DNA of 64,000 nt, from the NCBI GenBank assembly GCA_903842065.1, contig CAIMKZ010000013.1, positions 1 through 64,000 on the forward strand, written 5' to 3'. The stretch comes from an uncultured Acidobacteriaceae bacterium (GTDB taxonomy: Bacteria; Acidobacteriota; Terriglobia; Terriglobales; Acidobacteriaceae). Within the stretch, counting starts at the first letter, position 1. Every line of letters starts with the position of its first letter. Shown piece by piece: positions 54,047-62,987 of this stretch. The notes below the pieces were generated by a model. The model was given only the letters and a program-made list of their open reading frames with translations, was not told the DNA's origin and made no database searches. The position numbers and the translations under genes were made by a program.

Positions 54047-54133
54047 ACCTGATAATTACCTGATAATCGCGAATCCACTTGACGATAGAGGCCTACTCCC
54101 GGCTAGAGTATTAGGTGTCGAGTGGTCAGTCCT
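54047..54133 (+). promoter_or_regulatory. regulatory region of the GH28-CE8 gene
   Basis: ACCTGATAAT is repeated at 54047 and 54058, one helical turn (11 bases) apart, just before a TTGACG-like -35 (54079-54084). TGGTCAGTCCT at 54123-54133 matches nine of eleven positions of the TGGTCnGACCA motif found at uxaC and the TonB receptor. These are candidate regulator sites. Confidence 0.4.
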
Positions 54134-54190
54134 CTTAGCCTTCTGAAAGCAGTTTCCTGGACGGGCTCACTCGACGATTAAGGAGACACC

Positions 54191-56551
54191 ATGCAGCTTC
54201 CCTCCTGCCTGCGCGCACTTCCAGTCGCGCTGCCCTTTTTGATTGCGATCGCCCTCCCCGCACAGGACTCCCGCAAGGTCACAGAGCCCCGCATCCCCGC
54301 CGCCTGCGTCACGCTCAAGGCGCAGATCGCGGCTCCCGGCGGTGTCATCGCCGAGGCAGACGAGGCCAAGCTAGACACCGCGCGCATCCAGTCCGCCATG
54401 GACCACTGCGCTCCGGGCAAGGCCGTCGTTCTGAGCGCCGACGCAGACAAGAGCGTGTTCATCTCCGCTCCTCTGGCCCTGCGCACAGGCGTCACGCTGG
54501 TCGTCTCCGCCAACACGGTTCTCGCCGCCTCGCGCGATCCCCGCGACTATGAGATCTCCCCCGGCAGCTGCGGGATCCTCACCGAGAAGGGCCACGGCTG
54601 CAAGCCCTTTATCACCGCCATCAAGGCGGTGAACAGCGGCATCATGGGTGACGGCGCCATCGACGGACGCGGCGGCGCAAAGATACTCGGCAAAGACGAG
54701 ACATGGTGGGATCTCGCCCATCGCGCCAAGGTCTACGATCAATCGCAGAACGTCCCCGCGCTCATCGTCCTCTCGCATGCCAACAACTTCACCATGTACA
54801 AGATCACGCTGCGCAACTCGCCCAACTTCCACGTCAACGTGGGCGAGACCGACGGCTTCACCGCCTGGGCCGTCAAGATCATGACGCCAAAGACGGCGCG
54901 CAACACCGACGGCATCGATCCCGTCTCCTCGCGCAACATCACTATCGCGTACAGCTATGTCTACACCGGCGACGACGACGTCTGCATCAAGTCCGGCAAG
55001 GCCGGCCCGTCGTCGAACGTCTCCGTCCTGCACAATCACTTTTATAGCGGCCACGGCATGTCCATCGGCAGTAATACCGACGGCGGCGTCGATCACATGC
55101 TGGTCGAGGATCTCACCATCGATGGCGCAGACAACGGCCTGCGCATCAAGAGCGACCGCAGCCGCGGCGGCATGGTGCACGACATCGTCTACCGCAACGT
55201 CTGCATCCGCAACTCGCCCAACCCGCTCGTCTTCACGCCGCTCTACACCACTTTCGGCGGAAATCTGCTGCCCATCTATCGCGACATCGTGCTCGAAGAC
55301 GTGCACGTCACTACGCCCGGCACCTTCACCTTCCTCGGCCTCGACGCCGATCACAAGCTCAACATTCGGCTCGACAACGTATTCGCCGACGATCAGCAGC
55401 ACTCGCGCTTTTATAACAGCGACGCGATAATCGCCCTCGGCCCCCACCGCGGAGATCTTGTTCCCAAGGGCGAAAACGTCACCGCGACGCCGGTTGAATC
55501 TTCCACGCCCGGTCAGCCGCTCAACTGCGACGCGCGCTTCGTGCCCTACCCGGCGATTCCCACCGCGCCTGACTTGAAGGGCAAGATTCCCGCCGAGGAT
55601 CAAACCCTCTACGTCGCTGCCGACGGCACCGGCGACTTCTATTCCATTCAGCGCGCTCTCGATGCGGCTCCCGCCACCGGCGCGTTAATCTCTGTTGCGC
55701 CCGGAACGTATCGCGAGGTGCTCACCGTGGACAAGCCCAACATCCGCATCCGCAGCGCCTACACCGACGCGACCAAGACCGTCGTCGTCAACAACCGCAA
55801 CGCGGGCGAGAACGGCGGCACGCTGCACTCGGCCACGTTAAACGTGAAGGCCGACAACTTCTTCGCCGAAAACATCACCTTCGAAAACGACTTCAATCGC
55901 ACTCATCCCCAGCTGCCCGCCGGATCGCAGGCTCTGGCCGTGATGATCACCGGAGACCGCGCCATCTTCCATAACGTGCGTCTGCTCGGCAACCAGGACA
56001 CGGTCTACGCCGGCACCCGCAACTGCGCTCCCGATGGCGAAAACTGCGTCGTGACCCGCCAGTTCTTCTCTGACTGCTACATCGCCGGCAACGTCGACTT
56101 CATCTTCGGCGACTCGAAGGCCGTCTTCGACCACTGCGAGATCTACTCGACCCCGCATCAGGGCGGATACATCACCGCGCAGTCCAAACACTACCCCGAT
56201 CAGGACTCGGGCTTCGTCATCTCGAACTCGAAGCTCACCGCCGATCCCGGCGTCACCGGCAATGTGTATCTCGGCCGTCCGTGGCGTCCGTATGCGCGGG
56301 TCATCTTCCTCAACACCGAGATGGGCGCAAAGATCGACCCGGCAGGCTGGCGCGAGTGGCATCCGGGCGAGACCCACTCTCTTGAGACCGTCTACTATGC
56401 CGAGTTCAACTCGACCGGCGAGGGTGCGCACCCCAAAGAGCGCGATCCGCACACGCACTTCCTCACGCCCGACGAGGCCAAACAATATTCTCCTGAAGTC
56501 TTCCTGCGCGGTACAGACAACTGGAACCCGCGCGATTTCCCGAAGGAATAA
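54191..56551 (+). CDS. GH28 polygalacturonase fused to CE8 pectin methylesterase
   Basis: A 786-aa bifunctional protein with signal peptide (LRALPVALPFLIAIALPAQ) and AAGGAG upstream. Residues about 55-445 are GH28: NTDGIDP (238-244), GDDDVCIKSG (260-269), SGHGMSIGS (286-294) and RIKSDRSRGG (318-327). After a short Pro/Thr-rich linker, residues about 470-785 are CE8: YVAADGTGDFYSIQRAL, Gln580 in GSQALAVM, LGNQDTVYAG (Gln602, Asp603), NVDFIFG (Asp636) and YLGRPWRPYARV (Arg696, Trp698). All catalytic residues of both halves are present. It would demethylate and cut homogalacturonan in one polypeptide. kduI follows after 48 bases. Confidence 0.93.
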   Translation: MQLPSCLRALPVALPFLIAIALPAQDSRKVTEPRIPAACVTLKAQIAAPGGVIAEADEAKLDTARIQSAMDHCAPGKAVVLSADADKSVFISAPLALRTGVTLVVSANTVLAASRDPRDYEISPGSCGILTEKGHGCKPFITAIKAVNSGIMGDGAIDGRGGAKILGKDETWWDLAHRAKVYDQSQNVPALIVLSHANNFTMYKITLRNSPNFHVNVGETDGFTAWAVKIMTPKTARNTDGIDPVSSRNITIAYSYVYTGDDDVCIKSGKAGPSSNVSVLHNHFYSGHGMSIGSNTDGGVDHMLVEDLTIDGADNGLRIKSDRSRGGMVHDIVYRNVCIRNSPNPLVFTPLYTTFGGNLLPIYRDIVLEDVHVTTPGTFTFLGLDADHKLNIRLDNVFADDQQHSRFYNSDAIIALGPHRGDLVPKGENVTATPVESSTPGQPLNCDARFVPYPAIPTAPDLKGKIPAEDQTLYVAADGTGDFYSIQRALDAAPATGALISVAPGTYREVLTVDKPNIRIRSAYTDATKTVVVNNRNAGENGGTLHSATLNVKADNFFAENITFENDFNRTHPQLPAGSQALAVMITGDRAIFHNVRLLGNQDTVYAGTRNCAPDGENCVVTRQFFSDCYIAGNVDFIFGDSKAVFDHCEIYSTPHQGGYITAQSKHYPDQDSGFVISNSKLTADPGVTGNVYLGRPWRPYARVIFLNTEMGAKIDPAGWREWHPGETHSLETVYYAEFNSTGEGAHPKERDPHTHFLTPDEAKQYSPEVFLRGTDNWNPRDFPKE

Positions 56552-56599
56552 AATTGAGCTTAACCCGCGCATCACACGCGCATTGAGGACGAAGAAGAG

Positions 56600-57430
56600 A
56601 TGAAGACGCTATACACGCCCGACGCAGTACGCTATCCGCGCATGACAACCCAGGAGCTGCGCGAGTCCTGCCTGCTCGGCGACCTCTACGAGCCCGGCAA
56701 GCTCAACCTCACCTATGTCGACTTCGAGCGCGCCGTCGTAGGCATTGCAGCCCCGCTCACCTCGCCGCTCGTTCTCGGCGCCGACCCGGAACTGCGCGCA
56801 AAGTACTTCACCGAGCGCCGCGAGCTGGGCGTGCTCAACATCGGCGGCGCGGGTACGGTCACTGTCGATGGCAAGTGCTACGATCTGCGCAACCTCGACG
56901 TGCTCTACATCGGCTGCGGAAATTCCGAGGTCATCTTCGCCTCATCCGACAAGGCCAACCCTGCCGTCTACTATCTGCTCAGCTACCCGGCCCACGCCAG
57001 CTACCCCGTCGCGCTGGTCCGCAAAGAGGACGCCCTGCCCACCACGCTCGGCAGCCTTGAGACCTGCAACCGCCGCACCATCTACAAGTACATCCACCTC
57101 GACGGCGCGCGCAGTTGCCAGCTGGTGATGGGCGTAACGCATCTTGAACCGGGCAGCAACTGGAACACCATGCCCGCCCACACCCACTCCCGCCGCTCGG
57201 AGATTTACTTCTACTTCAATGTGAACTCCGAAGCCCGGGTCTTCCACCTGATGGGGCCGCCCGAAGAGACCCGCCACATCGTCCTCAGGGACAAGGATGT
57301 GGTGGTATCGCCCACCTGGTCGATTCATTCAGGCGTCGGTACCCGGGCCTACAGCTTCTGCTGGGGCATGGGTGGCGAGAACCAGGACTACGGCGACATG
57401 GACGCTGCGCCGGTCGAGAGCCTGAAGTAG
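56600..57430 (+). CDS. kduI: 5-dehydro-4-deoxy-D-glucuronate isomerase
   Basis: A 276-aa cupin enzyme that isomerises 5-keto-4-deoxyuronate (from unsaturated galacturonate) to 3-deoxy-D-glycero-2,5-hexodiulosonate. YTPDAVRYPRMTTQELRESCLLGDLYEPG opens the protein. The metal site is MPAHTHSRRSEIYFYFNV (HxH and Glu) with WSIHSGVGTRAYSFCWGMGGEN supplying the last His. The length is exactly typical. GAAGAG precedes the ATG. It follows the GH28-CE8 gene and feeds KduD at 38526. Confidence 0.95.
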   Translation: MKTLYTPDAVRYPRMTTQELRESCLLGDLYEPGKLNLTYVDFERAVVGIAAPLTSPLVLGADPELRAKYFTERRELGVLNIGGAGTVTVDGKCYDLRNLDVLYIGCGNSEVIFASSDKANPAVYYLLSYPAHASYPVALVRKEDALPTTLGSLETCNRRTIYKYIHLDGARSCQLVMGVTHLEPGSNWNTMPAHTHSRRSEIYFYFNVNSEARVFHLMGPPEETRHIVLRDKDVVVSPTWSIHSGVGTRAYSFCWGMGGENQDYGDMDAAPVESLK

Positions 57431-57836
57431 GCTCGCAAAGGGTAGGAGTAACCCGGCGATCGCAATCCAGGAGGAGAAACAGCGAAAATACCCACGGCTT
57501 GTTAGTATTCCAGGGAGTGCCCGGAGTCGCCTTAGCCAGAGGGGGCATAATAACTGTCTCGTCTGGTGGGAAAATGTGCAATCCAGATGAGCAATAGCGT
57601 GGTTCCATTCTCGTGGCTGATGGTTAAGTTATTCATTTAGAAATGCTTGTCTCTCATCCTCGAAATACTTGTTGCGCCTTGAATTTGTCTCTAATCACTC
57701 CAGATTTCTATTGATTTTTGAAGAAAAAATCCTTAAAATAACAAAAGTATCGATCCTCTTAGGGTCACACATACTCCCCAGACTGCAATCACTGGAAGTC
57801 CAACAAAACAATCCTTTTTCTAAGGAATTCGAATCA
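57431..57836. other. A+T-rich intergenic stretch
   Basis: 406 bases, clearly more A+T-rich than the surroundings, especially 57620-57830. No RNA family or protein is recognised. It holds the leader and promoter of the 75-aa gene, and possibly laterally acquired DNA. Confidence 0.4.
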
Positions 57837-58064
57837 ATGGCAAAACGTCGTGGTAATCCGAACTGGGGCAAACCGGAGCCCATCGGGCCGGTTGCGCCTA
57901 CCGTAACCTCCTTCGAACAGATCGTCAAGGAGTTCAAACTGCCCCCGGATCAGTACATCCGGTCTACCCGCCTTCGTGAGTGGGCGCGGCGGAACAAGAA
58001 TTCGAAGTACATCCCCGAAGCCCTCCTCGAGGCCTGGGGATTCGAAATCGAATCGACGTTGTAG
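57837..58064 (+). CDS. small conserved-looking basic protein of unknown function
   Basis: 75 aa from MAKRRGNPNWGKPEPIGP, with AAGGAA upstream; the frame is open further upstream but in A+T-rich DNA without support. It starts with a basic, Gly/Pro-rich segment, then a helical region (TSFEQIVKEFKLPPDQYIRSTRLREWARRNKNSKYIPEALLEAWG) that could bind nucleic acid or a protein partner. It has no Cys or signal peptide. A very strong terminator follows directly, so it is a monocistronic, regulated small gene. No family can be named. Confidence 0.65.
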   Translation: MAKRRGNPNWGKPEPIGPVAPTVTSFEQIVKEFKLPPDQYIRSTRLREWARRNKNSKYIPEALLEAWGFEIESTL

Positions 58065-58093
58065 GGTTTATTCCCTCTTGCCAGGAGACCGAA

Positions 58094-58121
58094 AAAAGCG
58101 CCGCCCTCGGGCGGCGCTTTT
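58094..58121 (+). terminator. strong terminator of the 75-aa gene
   Basis: AAAAGCGCCGCCC and GGGCGGCGCTTTT pair around a very short loop. It lies 30 bases after the stop codon. Confidence 0.9.
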
Positions 58122-58162
58122 GCTGTCTGCGGCGTCATGAGCGAGAATGGAAGGCGTAGATT

Positions 58163-59473
58163 ATGCCGCCGACACAGCACACCTTCGAACCACCTTTCAT
58201 TGACGTTCCCGGCGCTCTTGCCGAAATCCGCGCAGGCCGCATGGTGGTCGTTGTCGACGACGAGGACCGTGAGAACGAGGGCGATCTCACCATGGCGGCC
58301 GAGTTCGCCACCCCCGAGGCCATCAATTTCATGGCCCGCTTCGGCCGCGGACTCATCTGCCTGACCCTCACCGAGGAGCGCGCCGACCAGATGCGCCTCT
58401 TCCCCATGACTCAGCACAACTCCTCCCGCTTCGGCACGGCCTTTACTGAGACCATCGAGGCCCGCGAGGGAGTCACTACGGGCATATCCGCCGCCGACCG
58501 GGCGCATACCATCCAGGTGGCGATCGACCCCAAATCCACGCACCGCGATCTCGCCCGGCCCGGCCACGTCTTTCCCCTGCGCGCCCGCCGCGGCGGAGTC
58601 CTAGTTCGCGCCGGCCAAACCGAGGCCTCGGTCGATCTGGCCCGCATGGCCGGACTCAACCCCTCCGGCGTTATCTGCGAGATCATGCGCGACGACGGCG
58701 CCATGGCCCGTATCCCCGACCTCATCCCCTTCTGCCAGGAGCACGGACTCCGCATCCTCACCGTCGCCGAGCTCATCCGCTACCGCCTGCGCAACGAGCG
58801 CTACATCGTCCGCTCCGGCGAGGGCCGCGTCCAGACCCCCTACGGCGAGTTCCGCATGATCGCCTACGAGAGCGAAGTCAACGGCGGAGAGAGCCACATC
58901 GCGCTGGTGCTCGGCAGCCGCTGCCCGGAATGTCCGGCCTTTCACGAGGGCCCTGCAGACTCATGCAGGGGAACCGCCATGCGCCCCGTCGCCATCGGTG
59001 AGACGGCGCCGCCAGAACCCTCCTGCACGCAATCGGTACTCGTCCGCGTCCACACCCGCTGCACCGCTGGAGACATCTTCCACGCCAACTGCAACTGCCG
59101 AAATCTCCTCGACCAGTCCATGCGCATGATCGCCGAAGAGGGCTGCGGAGTCATCGTCTATCTGCACAACACCTCGCGAGGCTTTGAGATCGAGCACACC
59201 GCCGATGCAGCCTTTAGTCCCGAGGGTACAGCCACTCCGGGGCAAGCTACGGGCAGGCTGGTCCTGCACCAGGAACTGCGCACGCGCGAGGGCTCCGAGG
59301 CCCGCACCGGACGCATCCTGCGCGCCATCGGCCTCGGCGGCCAGATCCTCTCCGACCTCGGCATCGAGCGCATCCGCCTGCTCTCGAATACGCCCATGCA
59401 CATCCCGGCACTGGAGGGCTTCGGCCTCCAGATCATCGAGCAGGTTCCCATTCCGGCAGAGAAGCCGATCTAG
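58163..59473 (+). CDS. ribB: RibBA-like riboflavin enzyme with intact DHBP synthase and degenerate GTP cyclohydrolase II domain
   Basis: A 436-aa protein. The N-terminal half (residues 10-210) is 3,4-dihydroxy-2-butanone-4-phosphate synthase with [11 protein letters not shown] (32-42), [34 protein letters not shown] and [12 protein letters not shown], all intact. The C-terminal half has the cyclohydrolase II fold but is altered. The zinc cysteines C300, C310 and C312 remain with one residue fewer between the first two, and the RCDCG loop is NCNCR. The RQEGRGIGL loop is HNTSRGFEI, and no DTVEAN is present. A Cys-rich insert (SRCPECPAF through SCRG) lies at 252-269. Probably only the RibB activity works, as in RibBX-type proteins. 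Confidence 0.88.
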   Translation: MPPTQHTFEPPFIDVPGALAEIRAGRMVVVVDDEDRENEGDLTMAAEFATPEAINFMARFGRGLICLTLTEERADQMRLFPMTQHNSSRFGTAFTETIEAREGVTTGISAADRAHTIQVAIDPKSTHRDLARPGHVFPLRARRGGVLVRAGQTEASVDLARMAGLNPSGVICEIMRDDGAMARIPDLIPFCQEHGLRILTVAELIRYRLRNERYIVRSGEGRVQTPYGEFRMIAYESEVNGGESHIALVLGSRCPECPAFHEGPADSCRGTAMRPVAIGETAPPEPSCTQSVLVRVHTRCTAGDIFHANCNCRNLLDQSMRMIAEEGCGVIVYLHNTSRGFEIEHTADAAFSPEGTATPGQATGRLVLHQELRTREGSEARTGRILRAIGLGGQILSDLGIERIRLLSNTPMHIPALEGFGLQIIEQVPIPAEKPI

Positions 59474-59620
59474 ATTCGGCCGCGGCAAACCACTCGCCGC
59501 ATTTCTTTCAAGCTAAAAAAATGGACGAGCAAGGAGTAGTGCGGCTCCTTTAAGATGACTTCTGCGCGCTGAAACGCGAATTGGGTCGCGATTAGAATCA
59601 GCTCGCACGGGACGGTTCCT

Positions 59621-60913
59621 TTGCCAGTGTACGAAATGACTCGCAGAAAAAAGATCTGGGCCGTCGTACAGGTCTCGGGCGGCAACTTCCTCGAGATGTA
59701 CGACTTCATGGTCTTCGGCTACTACGCCGCAGCCATCGGCCGCGCCTTCTTCCCCAGCGGCAACCCCTTTGTCTCGCTCTCGCTCTCGCTCATGACCTTT
59801 GGAGTGGGCTTCCTGATGCGGCCCATCGGCGCCATCGTGCTCGGCGCATACTGCGACCGCCGCGGCCGCCGTGCCGGCCTCATGCTGGCACTGGTGCTCA
59901 TGGCCCTGGGCATGGTCTCGATCGCATTTGTGCCCGGCTATGCATCTATCGGCATCGCCGCGCCGCTGTTCGTCCTCTGCGGCCGGCTGCTGCAAGGCTT
60001 CTCGGCTGGCATGGAACTGGGCGGCGTCTCGGTCTATCTCTCTGAGATCGCAACTCCGGGACACAAGGGCTTCTACGTTAGCTGGCAGTCGGCCAGCCAG
60101 CAGATGACGGTGATGGTCGCCGCCCTTCTCGGTTTCGTGCTCAACCGTATGCTCACTCCCATCCAGATGGACGCCTGGGGATGGCGGGTGCCGCTCTGGA
60201 TCGGCTGCATGATTCTGCCGCTCCTGCTCTTGTTGCAGAATTCCCTCGAAGAGACCCACGAGTTCAGCTCCCGCAAGCATCACCCCAGCCTGGCAGAGAT
60301 CATGCGCTCGCTGGCCGCCAACTGGCAGCTGGTCGCGCTCGGCATGATGCTCTTCACCATGACCACCGTCTCCTTCTACATGATCACGGCCTACACGCCG
60401 ACCTTTGGAACCACGGTCCTCCACCTGAGCAGCGTTGACAGCTTTGTGGTCACCTTCTGCGTGGGCCTGTCGAACCTGGTCTGGCTCCCCGTAATGGGCG
60501 CGCTCTCTGACCGCGTCGGCCGTCTTCCGCTTCTGCTCGTCGCCACGGTCCTCATGCTGGTTACGGCCTATCCGGTCATGCTCTGGCTGGTCGCCGGTCC
60601 CACCTTCGGCAAGCTGCTGATCGTCGAGCTCTGGCTCTCGCTCGTCTACGGCATCTACAACGGCGCGCTCATCGTCTACATGACCGAGCTGATCCCCTTC
60701 GAGGTGCGGACCATCGCCTTCTCGCTGGCCTACAGTCTGGCGACCTCGGTCTTTGGCGGGTTCACGCCGGCCATCAGTACGTATCTGATTCACGCCACCG
60801 GCAACCGCGCCGTTCCTGGACTGTGGCTCACGTTTGCCGCGGCCTTCGGATTGGCGGCTGCGCTCATGACCCGTGGCCGCGCGCGCCAACTAGCTGCCTC
60901 GCAGGCTGCTTGA
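59621..60913 (+). CDS. MFS transporter, metabolite:H+ symporter (citrate/ProP-like) type
   Basis: A 430-aa twelve-span protein of the MHS branch. GNFLEMYDFMVFGYYAAAIGRAFFP at the first span, FGVGFLMRPIGAIVLGAYCDRRGRRAGL (motif A), LLQGFSAGMELGGVSVYLSEIA and the later GALSDRVGRLPLLL are typical of citrate and tricarballylate carriers. Translation may begin at TTG (59621, with GGGACGG before it) or at the ATG five codons on, which lacks a ribosome-binding site. It stands alone between ribB and a lipoprotein gene. The substrate is an organic acid by family; citrate is plausible. Confidence 0.88.
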   Translation: MPVYEMTRRKKIWAVVQVSGGNFLEMYDFMVFGYYAAAIGRAFFPSGNPFVSLSLSLMTFGVGFLMRPIGAIVLGAYCDRRGRRAGLMLALVLMALGMVSIAFVPGYASIGIAAPLFVLCGRLLQGFSAGMELGGVSVYLSEIATPGHKGFYVSWQSASQQMTVMVAALLGFVLNRMLTPIQMDAWGWRVPLWIGCMILPLLLLLQNSLEETHEFSSRKHHPSLAEIMRSLAANWQLVALGMMLFTMTTVSFYMITAYTPTFGTTVLHLSSVDSFVVTFCVGLSNLVWLPVMGALSDRVGRLPLLLVATVLMLVTAYPVMLWLVAGPTFGKLLIVELWLSLVYGIYNGALIVYMTELIPFEVRTIAFSLAYSLATSVFGGFTPAISTYLIHATGNRAVPGLWLTFAAAFGLAAALMTRGRARQLAASQAA

Positions 60914-61128
60914 GGAGTCGCATGGCTGAGAGAATCAAGCTTGCAGGCGTTGCGGTTCTGGCTTGGCGCTCCTCGTGTTGGCCCGCGCGGCAAGCCGATC
61001 TGCCAAGGCCTTAGCCGGACCCAGGCAGCAGCTCGGAAGGGAAGCTAAGTCCTTTCTTCACCCCGGCCGCGCGTGCCTCCGCTATGCTCTAATCGAGACA
61101 GTTAGAACTCCTCATTGAAGAGCCGCCC

Positions 61129-62979
61129 ATGCGCCGCAGATTCCATCCGCTGTCCCTCGTTCCGGCGATCGCATCCCTGCTGATCGCTTCGCTTGCGGGC
61201 TGCACGGCGGATCTGGGTTCAACCGCAAGCAAAGTCCTCACCGCATCGCTCAGCGCATCTACCATCATCGTGGCTCAGGACGGTACTCCGGCCACGCTCG
61301 GCGTCAATGTCTCCGGCATCTCCGGCAGTGCAACCGTGAGCGTCAGCGGGCTGCCCGCGGGCGTTACCTCGCAGTTCACCCCGGTGAACGGCGGCCCTTC
61401 CGGAACGCTGACTTTTATTGGCGGGGCGGCTGTGCCGCCGGGTTCAAGCGCCGCCAGCGTCACCGTCACAACCTCAAGCCAGGCTCAGAGCCTCGGCTTC
61501 ACGGTGATCTCCGGCATCGTCGCCAAAGTGGGAACCGCCGCCGACACCTCGCTCGGCACATCGGGCTATCTCAACCAATTTATGTCCACCTCGTTCCAGA
61601 TCGCCGGCTTCACCGGCGACTACTTCGGCTCCGGCGCAACCAAAACCGCGCGCCAGACCACGCTGAACTCGCTGGCGCCCCAGCACATTCGCCTGCAAGC
61701 CATCGGCACGGGAGTCCCCATGACCGCCAACACCGGCACCGCAGCCGATTGGGATTTCACCATCCTCGATCGCACCGTGCAGCCGGTTCTGGAGAGCGCC
61801 GACCGGAGTCCCGAATTTCAGATCGCCGTCGCCCCCACGTGGATGCTCGACGCGAACGGCAACCTCGACACCATTCACCACCTCAACGACTTCGCCACTT
61901 ACGCTGCCAATCTCGTTCGCTACTACAACAAGGGCGGATTCACCTGGGGTGGCCACACCTTCGCTTCCGCGAGTAGTCAGCCCATCAAGTGGTGGGGGAT
62001 CTTCAACGAGCCGAACCTTAAAGGTCTCACGCCCCAGCAGTATGTGACCCTCTACAACACCGTCGTCCCGGCCATGCTCGCCGTTGATACCACCATCAAG
62101 TTCTCGGCACTCGAACTCTCCGACTACGGTCTCGGCACCGGTCAGGCAGGCGACCCCGAGCGCTACCTCCCCATCTTCCTTGCGCCCGCCTCCTCCGGCG
62201 GTATCTCGGCCCAGATCGACAGCATCTCCACGCACCTCTACAGCAGTTGCAACCAGCTCGACACCGATAACGCACTCTTCTCATCGGTTTCGCAGTTCGT
62301 CGCCAACATCCAGTACTTTTCGCAGCAGCTCGCCAAGCGCGCGGACCTCGCCCAGGTCCCCATCTGGGTCACCGAGAACAACGTCAACGCCGACTATCAG
62401 GACTCGAACGGCAAGAGCAACTGCAATCCCGGTCAGACCTACGTTGTCGATACCCGCGGATCGAGCCCCTTCTTCGCAGCGTGGCGCCCCTATGTCTTCT
62501 CGCAGCTCGGCAAGGCCGGTAATCACGCGCTCTACCAGTGGATGCACTCGAGCTCCGCGCAGTACGGCGAGGTTGATTTGAGCGGCACGCCTTATCTCAG
62601 TTACTGGGTCGATCGAGCTCTCCAGAATGCTTACCCTGTCTCGGCATCCGGCGTGGGCACGCAGATCCTCAAGACCACGGTCAACGATCCCACTTCTTCG
62701 GTCGAGGTTCTGGCCACGAAGAACGCATCCGGCGTCGTGACCGTCATGATCGTCGATCGCGCCGTGCACGCAGCGGCAGACAACAACGGCACGGGCGATC
62801 CGCGCCTGGTCGTCGTCGATCTGACCAGCTTCAGCAGCTTCAAATCGGCCAGCGGCCTCATCATCGACGCCAGCACCAACCTTACCACTGGCCCCACCGC
62901 GGTAGCCACTACCGTCAGCGACCGCATCCCGGTCATGCTCTCCGGCTACGGCGTGGCGTTCCTTACACTGACGCCTTAG
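61129..62979 (+). CDS. lipoprotein with Ig-like domain and clan-A-type glycosidase domain
   Basis: A 616-aa protein. The N-terminus ends in IASLAGCTADL, a lipobox, so it is probably lipid-anchored. Residues about 40-125 form an Ig-like or BACON-like sandwich (VNVSGISGSATVSVSGLPAGV). The rest resembles a clan GH-A barrel. WWGIFNEPNLKGLTP supplies a likely acid/base Glu after Asn, and VPIWVTENNVNADYQ a likely nucleophile Glu. The C-terminal beta domain (VEVLATKNASGVVTVMIVDRAV) resembles that of GH39/GH30-type enzymes. The substrate is not clear; a plant glycan is likely. No close operon partner is seen. Confidence 0.7.
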   Translation: MRRRFHPLSLVPAIASLLIASLAGCTADLGSTASKVLTASLSASTIIVAQDGTPATLGVNVSGISGSATVSVSGLPAGVTSQFTPVNGGPSGTLTFIGGAAVPPGSSAASVTVTTSSQAQSLGFTVISGIVAKVGTAADTSLGTSGYLNQFMSTSFQIAGFTGDYFGSGATKTARQTTLNSLAPQHIRLQAIGTGVPMTANTGTAADWDFTILDRTVQPVLESADRSPEFQIAVAPTWMLDANGNLDTIHHLNDFATYAANLVRYYNKGGFTWGGHTFASASSQPIKWWGIFNEPNLKGLTPQQYVTLYNTVVPAMLAVDTTIKFSALELSDYGLGTGQAGDPERYLPIFLAPASSGGISAQIDSISTHLYSSCNQLDTDNALFSSVSQFVANIQYFSQQLAKRADLAQVPIWVTENNVNADYQDSNGKSNCNPGQTYVVDTRGSSPFFAAWRPYVFSQLGKAGNHALYQWMHSSSAQYGEVDLSGTPYLSYWVDRALQNAYPVSASGVGTQILKTTVNDPTSSVEVLATKNASGVVTVMIVDRAVHAAADNNGTGDPRLVVVDLTSFSSFKSASGLIIDASTNLTTGPTAVATTVSDRIPVMLSGYGVAFLTLTP

Positions 62980-62987
62980 CTGCTGGT

